DNA of 64,000 nt from Eublepharis macularius. Lineage: Eukaryota; Chordata; Lepidosauria; Squamata; Eublepharidae. This document shows, piece after piece, positions 57,505 to 64,000 of the stretch. The stretch is taken from positions 40,989,368 through 41,053,367 of the forward strand of contig NC_072791.1 in assembly GCF_028583425.1 (NCBI RefSeq). Reading direction: 5' to 3'. The stretch's first letter is position 1; the number at the start of each line of letters is the position of its first letter. Both the position numbers and the translations under genes were made by a program. Below the pieces are notes generated by a model. That model was given only the letters and a program-made list of their open reading frames with translations, was not told where the DNA came from and made no database searches.

Positions 57505-58130
57505 TAATTTTTTAATTAAAATATTTGTATTCCACTCTTCCAAATAGTTAACTGACACACCAAAAAAGATAGAAAAAGCTTGCATAGTGAGCTAACAATC
57601 TAGCATATAAGCCAGCACTGAATTTGCAAAAATACATCTATCAATTACACTTCAAAAGCCCAAGCCTTCAGTGAAAAGGCTGTCTTGTCATCATGGATTT
57701 ACCAGTCTTTTGAAAAGCTGGGACAAATGATTCCCAGAAGCCCATTCCAAAACATGGGAGCCACAATGGAGAAAACTTGAGAGCACGAAGTGGAGCATGC
57801 CCACTGCAGAAGAGCCACTGGCATGTGGGATTGTACAGGAAAAGGCTGTCCTTCAGATATGTGGGTTGCAGGCAGTGAAGAGCTTTAAAATTATGGACCA
57901 GCAGCTTGAATATGAAAGCATGTTGCTACCCAATGCAATTGTTTTATTATTGGTTTCACATTGATACAGCAGCTAGTCCCAGTCAGCAGATGGGCCATTG
58001 TATTTTGCATCAACTGAAGTTTCCAAATTGTGTTCTACACAGAGTTACAGCCCCACACAGTGTTACAGTAGTCTGGCACTATCAGTCAATTCAAACAGCT
58101 TCTTCAGTTTCATTCATTTAAAGGAGGAAA
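57505..58130 (-). repeat. L2 LINE 3' fragment
   Basis: The antisense order follows the other L2 copies: AT-rich 3' UTR, GCCCATTCCAAAACATGGGA, AGAAGAGCCACTGG, CAGGCAGTGAAGAGC, ACAGCAGCTAGTCCC and TTGCATCAACTGAAGTTTCC. No open frame is left. Confidence 0.7.
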
Positions 58131-58431
58131 AGATGGGTGAGCACTGTTACTTCTTTGGCCAACCAAAGTGGATAGAAAGGGCGGAAGGGTAAAGAAGAAT
58201 CTTGTGGATCTTTCATCTCGCAGTGCTCCTTTCACAATTACAACTTGGAATATTGTAGAAAAGAGCAGCTTGTTGAAACTATCTACTTCAGTACTCTGGT
58301 TCTAGCAGTGGCCAGCCAGAAGTGTGACATGAAGGTCTTCTGCACCTGTATCCTATGCACAACATGCATTTCTCTCCCACCTCTCAGTGCAAGCTGCTCC
58401 AATCAAGATGTAGTTTCCAGTGACCTACAGG

Positions 58432-58620
58432 GCAAGGAGTAAAATACAGGCTTTGCATCCAGAACGTCACAGGTTCAAACTCTGACTCCTGCAATTAAAG
58501 GATCTCATATAGGAGGTGTTAGGAAAGACCTTTTTCTGCTCCTGGCCCTGGAGAGCCACTGCCAAGCAGAGTATCACAACACTGAGCTAGATGGAAGCTT
58601 CCTGTGTTCATATATGACTG
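58432..58620 (+). repeat. tRNA-derived SINE, copy 5
   Basis: CACAGGTTCAAACTCTGAC (B box), GTTAGGAAAGACCTTTTTCT, TGGAGAGCCACTGCCAAGC, GAGCTAGATGGAAGCTTCCT. Confidence 0.7.
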
Positions 58621-59390
58621 GCCTGTGCACGGATCTATCCATATGGTGGTAGGAATCTAGCAATGTGCTTTGTTTCGGGCATGAACAGCTCCCTTCCTCG
58701 TTCTAGCAGGGCACTGCATCTCAGGGTATCCTTGCCACTGCTGAAATACCAATTGTTCTTGCTGTGCAGGCAATGGTTAGCAGTTTACCTCTTGCTACTG
58801 TCATAATGTTTGCAACATTATTGCTTACAATTGATACCCAGATGAAGACTTTTTAAAAGCACTGCAGTCATTATCATATTAGATAAAAGAAAATAATTCT
58901 TTATTCAACAGGTCTTGGTAACATTTACAATGCTCAGTGGAGTGAATATATATGTACAGACTGTCTCTCTTAACAAAGAAGAGAAACATTCTTAAAGCAT
59001 AATAAAACCTTTCCCAAGTATAAAATTTCAACAAAAAAAGGCCTAATTGCTGGCTAAAGACCTTGATTACAGACAAGTGATCAATTTGTGCTAAAGTCAG
59101 TATCTCCTGTATGGTTCACCGCATTAATTGACTCACTACATTTTGTCTGCCTCTAAATTGCCAGTCACATTAATGAACCCACTGGTGTACATACCTTTTA
59201 ATGATGCAATAGGAGGCATTCTATTTAGTGTTCTTCTAAAATACTTGGTCCTCAGACACCACTGAGGCTGTAATAGATTATTTACTCTGAGTAATGAAAT
59301 TCCTCACACACACATATAAACACAAAGAGACACTCAATTGCCATCTGTGTAATTAACCATAGGCTGGAACCTGATAAACAACGGCTCCCA
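58621..59390. other. Intergenic, no gene seen
   Basis: No gene or recognised repeat. Confidence 0.4.
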
Positions 59391-60050
59391 GACTTAACTG
59401 GAAGCCCGGGTTGCGGGCAATGCGGTAGCATGGCTACTGCCATGATGTGGAGTGATGAGGAATGACCAGGGGACAGGGGAGCACACCCAGGCACATCTGG
59501 TGCAGGCCCCTGGTCTGGGAAGCTGGCCCCACCCCTCAGCACTTGGCCCATGGCGGCATCCCGCCCAGCCCTCCCTTTCGTCACAACTTTGGAGTGAGTA
59601 GACTGCGGATTGGGCATTGGACACTGATCCATTTTTGGAGGAAACAGGGTCCTCAGGCTCAGTTTCCCTATTATGGGGGTCCCCATAAAGGGTCTGGGGA
59701 GTGAGGAATGGCCAGTACATGCCCAGTCAGGGGCTGTCAGTCGGCCTCACTCCCAGGTGGCAGGGGATGATTCACACAGGCGTGTATACCCACGTGGCAT
59801 CCCACTGACTGTCATCCCATGGTTACCCTCCTCACTAGGGGTCTGAGGGGGCATGTGGGTCATTGGCTTGGCAGGCGGGCCAGCCACTGCTTGTAACAGT
59901 GCCCTATGCATGCCTTTGCTCCCTGAGCTGTAATCTCAATAAAGTTGTGGCCTCTTTACCTCCAGCACTGTGTCCATGTGTTTTTGTTGCCATGCCCCTC
60001 CCCACTCACCTCCCCCACTTAGCACTCACCTGCAACCGAGTGAATGAGAG
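59391..60050 (+). repeat. GC-rich repeat with poly(A) signal, possible LTR or retroelement end
   Basis: A sharp change to GC-rich sequence at about 59395. It ends in GAGCTGTAATCTCAATAAAG (AATAAA at 59938) followed by TTGTGGCCTCTTTACC and a T/G-rich stretch. The R-U5-like arrangement suggests an LTR, but no paired copy or primer-binding site is in the window. Frames of 108-157 codons here have no known domain. Confidence 0.35.
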
Positions 60051-60189
60051 TAAAAGACACATTATAATAATTTTCTTACAGTTTTTGTTAGCATCCAAAC
60101 AGCATCTTGAACCAAGGTTCACTCCCATGATCACTTTCCTGTCTGAATTAGGTTTCAGCACCTTATGCAGGAGCATTTATGAAGCACCA

Positions 60190-60560
60190 AAACAATACCA
60201 CAATGTGGTCTTAGCATTACCAAGCTCAATGGACCACTGGTCTGATTCATCAAGCCCTCCTTACAACAAAACATACTTCAACTGGCTCAAAAGCAACAAC
60301 TCTGATGGATTTTCTGTCAAAGAAGAGCCTTGCTGAATCAGTCCAGTGGTCCATCTAGTCTTGTTTCACACAGTGACCAACCAGTTGCCCTGGAGAACCA
60401 ACAAACTGGGCAGAGAAGCCAAGTCCTTCCCTTGGTATTGTCCCCAGCATTGGTGTTCAGAAGTTGCTGTCTCTGGATATGGAGGGTCCCTTTGGTCATC
60501 ATGGACAGCAAAGCACATCCTGAAGGGAAAAAAGCTGATGCTTCTCCTGAAGTGTCAGAG
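60190..60560. repeat. CR1/L3-like 3' region
   Basis: CAATGGACCACTGGTCTGAT, CAGTGGTCCATCTAGTCTTG and CTGGATATGGAGGGTCCCTT are shared with 43255-43300 and 43762-43800. Confidence 0.5.
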
Positions 60561-61705
60561 TGGACAGACAAGGTTCATGAATAAGCCTTAATAGCCAAAT
60601 TAACTACCTACGTACATAATAGACCAATAGTTGAATATGGGGGGAAATTGAGACATTTCTTTGATTATTTAGGCCAGAACTAATATTAATTAAGATAACA
60701 GTATAAAGATAAAAGGATGAAAAACAGGGAATGGTTAGTAAAATAGTTGATATTAAATTTTGTATAAGTAACAAGGAAGGAGGGAAGGAGATTTATTATA
60801 CAACTAAGTTTTTTCAGTTTAACTGAATTTTAAATGTTGTGCTTGTTTAAGTTATAAATTAATTTCAAACGTCTTATTTGTATAAGTTAGTATAAGTCTT
60901 AAACTAATTTCAATTACTGCCTGTATAAGCTTTAATATGCAATTTCAATTGTTATTCCTATCTTTTTTTAAAATAAAAATTTCAAAAAAAAAAGAAGAAA
61001 AAAAGAACAGAGGTATCAACTCGTCATCCAAGGACCACATGAAGTATGTCTGTATACAGTGAAGACAATGAACCAAGAAGGTACAAAGCTAAGAGCACGT
61101 CCTTACAGCCAGGAACAATAGTAACTGCACCCACCAGATTGTCCTAATTGAAAAGTTACTTTCCGCAAGGCCATCACTTGGATTAGAAATAGCTGTTTTC
61201 TGGATTGCATGCCTCATTAACTATACACACGTTGAAAAACAAAACCCACATCAGAGGAAAGAGATCGTTTCTTAACATCATTAATAAAAGCCTGAATCTG
61301 CTCCTGGTCCTGAACAAAGGCACACTGCAGACTGACTTGTAGGAGTCCTCCCTAGCTGTGTCCAGGCCAGATGTGGTTTGAAATGCTTCTTCAAGAATAG
61401 TTCAAATATTTACAGGGAATATAAATGAACCCAAGCCAATTTCAGTTTAGTGGAATATTGTTAATGGTGGTGGATACTTATGCGAGCCACAAGTGTCAAC
61501 TTGACCCTTTAATTACAATGATCTTAAGACCCATAAAAACAATCTTTTGCATAATCCATCTTTGTGTATCAATGTGTTGCAACATAGGCGCAGATAATGT
61601 ACAAATCTAAGGATTTTATAATGTTCTGAGTTATTGTTTTTATATACTGGAGGACTTGGAAAAAACGTTTTCATCAAAAGAAGAAAAAGCAATGGATTCA
61701 GCAAA
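60561..61705. other. Intergenic, no gene seen
   Basis: AT-rich; 60660-61000 ends in an A-rich tract (60970-61005) that looks like the tail of an old + strand retroinsert. Nothing was identified. Confidence 0.35.
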
Positions 61706-63260
61706 ATAGAAACACAGAAACATAAAAACATGGAGCTGGAAGGGATCCCAAGGGTCATCTAGTCCAACCTCCTGCACAATGCAGGAAATTCACAGCTACC
61801 TTATCCCCCAAAAACTTTTTTGATTTCATTTTAACCCTTTGACTCTGATCAAATCCTCTGGGACAACAGAAAACAACTCTGGTCCCATCCCCTACGTGAC
61901 AGCCCTTCAAACACTTGAAGAGGGTTATCACATCATCACCTCTTAGTCGCTACATCTCCAAGCTAAACCTACCAAGTTCTTTCAACCTTTCCTCACAGGA
62001 CTTGGTCTCCAGACCACTCACCAGCTTTGTTGCCATCCTTTAGACATGTTCTTGCTTGTCAACATCCTTCTTAAATTGTGAAGTCCAAAATTGTACACAG
62101 TACTCCAAATGAAGTCTAACCAGAACAGAATAAATTGATACCACCACTTCATGAGAACTGGACACTATACTTCTGTTTATACAGGCCATAAGAGCATTTG
62201 ACTTTTTAGCTACTGCCTCACACTGCTGAATCAGTATATCGTCTACTAAGATTCCTAGATCCTTTTCACATGTACTACTGCCAAGACAAATCTCTGCCTT
62301 TCTATAATTATGCCTTTGATTTTTCCTACCTAAAGGCAGAAATTTACATTTATCTCTGTTGAAATTCATTTTATTAGTTTTAGTCCAGTTTTCCAGCCTG
62401 TCAAGATCATCCTGAATCTTGATTGTTTTCTATTGCCTATGCTACTCCTCTTAATTTAGTATCATCTGCAAATTTAATGAGCATCCCCTCTATTCCTTTT
62501 TCCAAGTCATTTATAAAGATGTGGAACAGCACAGGGCTCAGGACAAATCCCTGAGGCACTCCACTTGTTTCTCCTTTCCAAGAGGATGAGGAAATATTTA
62601 CAAGCACAATTTGGGTGTGATCTGTCAACCGGTTACAAATCCACCTAACAGTAGTAGGATCCAAACCATATTTTACCTACTTGTCTACAAGAATATTATG
62701 TGGAACCTTATCAAAATCTTTACTGAAATCAGGATAAACTATGTCTACAGCATTCCTCTGATCCAAATAAAGGAGATACAATTAGTCTGACATGACTTGT
62801 TCTTGAGGAACCCATGCTGATTCTTAATAATCATAGCTGCTTTTTCTAAATACTCAGGGACTGTTTGATGATTTGTTCTAAAACCCTTCCAGGTATGAAC
62901 ATCAAGCGGACAGGTTGGTAGTTACCTGGATCTTCCTTTTTCTCTTTCTTAAAGATGGGGACAACATTGGCCTGCCTCCAGTGTTCTGGCACCTACCTGT
63001 TCTCTGAGAGTTCTCAAAGATGATAGACAGAGGCTGTGCAATTATATCAGCAAGTTCCTTTAGTCCCCTAGGATGTAATTCATCCAGTCCCGAGGACTTG
63101 ATTTCATTTAAAGAAGCTCTTGCTGAGTAGGCTTTAAAGAAATCTGCTTTCTCTCCCCTCCCCTCTTTAATCCTATCGTGTCGTTCCACTGTTTTGGGCT
63201 TCCCCCAAAATTAGTCTAGTGGCAGATGTATTTCTAGTCATACATCTGCCTATGGCCATC
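61706..63260 (-). pseudogene. CR1 LINE, about 1.5 kb, broken reverse transcriptase
   Basis: On the minus strand the fragments follow CR1 order. The N-terminal reverse-transcriptase part has SSGLDELHPRGLKELADII and PLSIIFENS (62902-63189). The palm part has [20 protein letters not shown] and the catalytic FADDTKL (62437-62664). The C-terminal part has MNFNRDKCKFLPLGRKN, CEKDLGILVDD and LHLEYCVQFW (62040-62369). The 3' UTR ends at about 61706. Stops and frame changes separate the three parts (for example near 62369-62437 and 62664-62902), so the copy is dead and 5'-truncated. Confidence 0.85.
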
Positions 63261-63388
63261 ATATGCATTTATATCAGTGGTTCCCTTCCCAGCCTTGAGC
63301 CTGTTAGTGGGCGGAACCTCAAAATGCCTGCCATGGGGCCACAGCCATGGGAGTTGCAACCAATATGAAAACAATGGGAAGTTCCAAG

Positions 63389-64000
63389 TAGACATGGGCA
63401 TGAACCAAAAAAAAATAACGATCCAGAGGATTGTGGTTCAGTGCAGACCACGATCCCGAATTCCCGAACAGCAACGAACATCTCCCGTACCTGAACCGAA
63501 CCATGGATCGTGGATCGTGGATTGTGGATCGTGGAGGCAAAAGCGGAGGGGTTCCCCGCTGTTCCCTTCCCAGCGATACAGGAATGGTGGGTGATGCCGG
63601 CGGCTGCCGGGCCTGGTGGGCACAGGGAGGAGGCGGGGGGTCTCACCACTCACTGGCGGCACCCCGCATGTGCCCGCCCGCCAGGCCAAAGTGGAGCATC
63701 TTGGTATTCCCACCGAGGGCAGGAACGTGGTTGAGGCTGGCAGCAGCCCAGCCTGGTGGGCTTCCATTGGGGTTTCCAGGGTGACAGAAGGAGGGCAAAC
63801 AGAGCTCAGGCATTCCCCTGGCTCTGTTGCCAGGGGAATAGATTGCTGGTGCCTGAGTGTCTGGATTCCCGAACCAAGCCCAAACGCCAGGCCTCTCCCG
63901 ACCACTGGGTCATTGGCCATGGATGATCATGATCCGCCGGGTCACAATCGCGCGATTGCCATTTCCGTGGGTTTTTGACATTCGTAATGCGGTTCGCGCC
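63389..64000. mobile_element. Non-autonomous hAT element, copy 4 (cut by the window end)
   Basis: Left end TAGACATGGGCATGAACC at 63389, after a putative 8-bp duplication GTTCCAAG (63381-63388). The right terminus is just reached: the window ends in GCGGTTCGCGCC, where the family end ...TTCGTGCCCATCTCTA would follow. The body is more GC-rich than copies 1 and 2 and has a short tandem of GGATCGTGGATCGTGGATTG (63499-63535). Confidence 0.8.

Noticed and set aside
59863-60336. 157-codon plus-strand frame
   Set aside because: It spans the junction between a GC-rich repeat and CR1-like sequence, so it is a chance frame.
62040-63189. Possible host gene on the minus strand near the right end
   Set aside because: Motifs (GVPQG, FADD, LHLEYCVQFW) and the 3' UTR identify a CR1 LINE.
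1-64000. CRISPR array, bacterial operon or prophage
   Set aside because: No regularly spaced short repeats; composition, introns and SINE/LINE content are those of a vertebrate genome.

Overview
The window is vertebrate nuclear DNA, most likely from a squamate reptile (a lizard; gecko-like is possible but not shown). This rests on one intact vertebrate gene with reptile-like sequence, plus a mixed load of interspersed repeats: L2 and CR1 LINE remnants, MIR-like and other tRNA-derived SINEs, a 5S-rRNA-derived SINE, short hAT elements and several foldback families. There are no bacterial-type genes, and most short open frames are chance frames.

The one clearly functional gene is DIO2, type 2 iodothyronine deiodinase, on the + strand. 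It has a promoter with a perfect CRE and a TATA box (about 32.48-32.55 kb), a leader with seven upstream ATGs, coding exon 1 (33137-33358), a 15.8-kb intron, and coding exon 2 (49138-49707). Exon 2 carries an in-frame UGA for selenocysteine at codon 132 and ends at a second UGA. A 6.6-kb 3' UTR follows, and a form-2 SECIS element could be folded by eye at 56001-56073, just before the distal poly(A) signal at 56304. An early poly(A) signal at 50361 would give transcripts without the SECIS.

Region by region: 1-560 is CpG-rich with E2F, E-box, CCAAT and GC-box motifs and could be a promoter. 0.7-32.4 kb is repeat-rich 5' flank. It includes an isolated neurexin-3-like exon on the - strand (4943-5124) whose splice acceptor looks broken, two hAT copies with perfect 8-bp target duplications (5942-6658, 21129-21910), and a 3.5-kb L2 element (10880-14382) inserted inside a foldback element, with a 530-bp tandem duplication at its 3' end. 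33.4-49.1 kb is the DIO2 intron, with repeats and several low-repeat stretches that look like conserved noncoding elements. 56.3-64 kb is repeat-rich 3' flank, ending in a CR1 element and a fourth hAT copy cut by the window end.

The host-side content works as one module: cAMP input at the CRE, translational damping by upstream ORFs, and selenocysteine insertion dependent on a SECIS 6.7 kb from its UGA. The rest is mainly transposon history, much of it datable by nesting. The most unusual points are the misplaced neurexin exon, the layered insertions, and a foldback family that leaves 12-13-bp target duplications.
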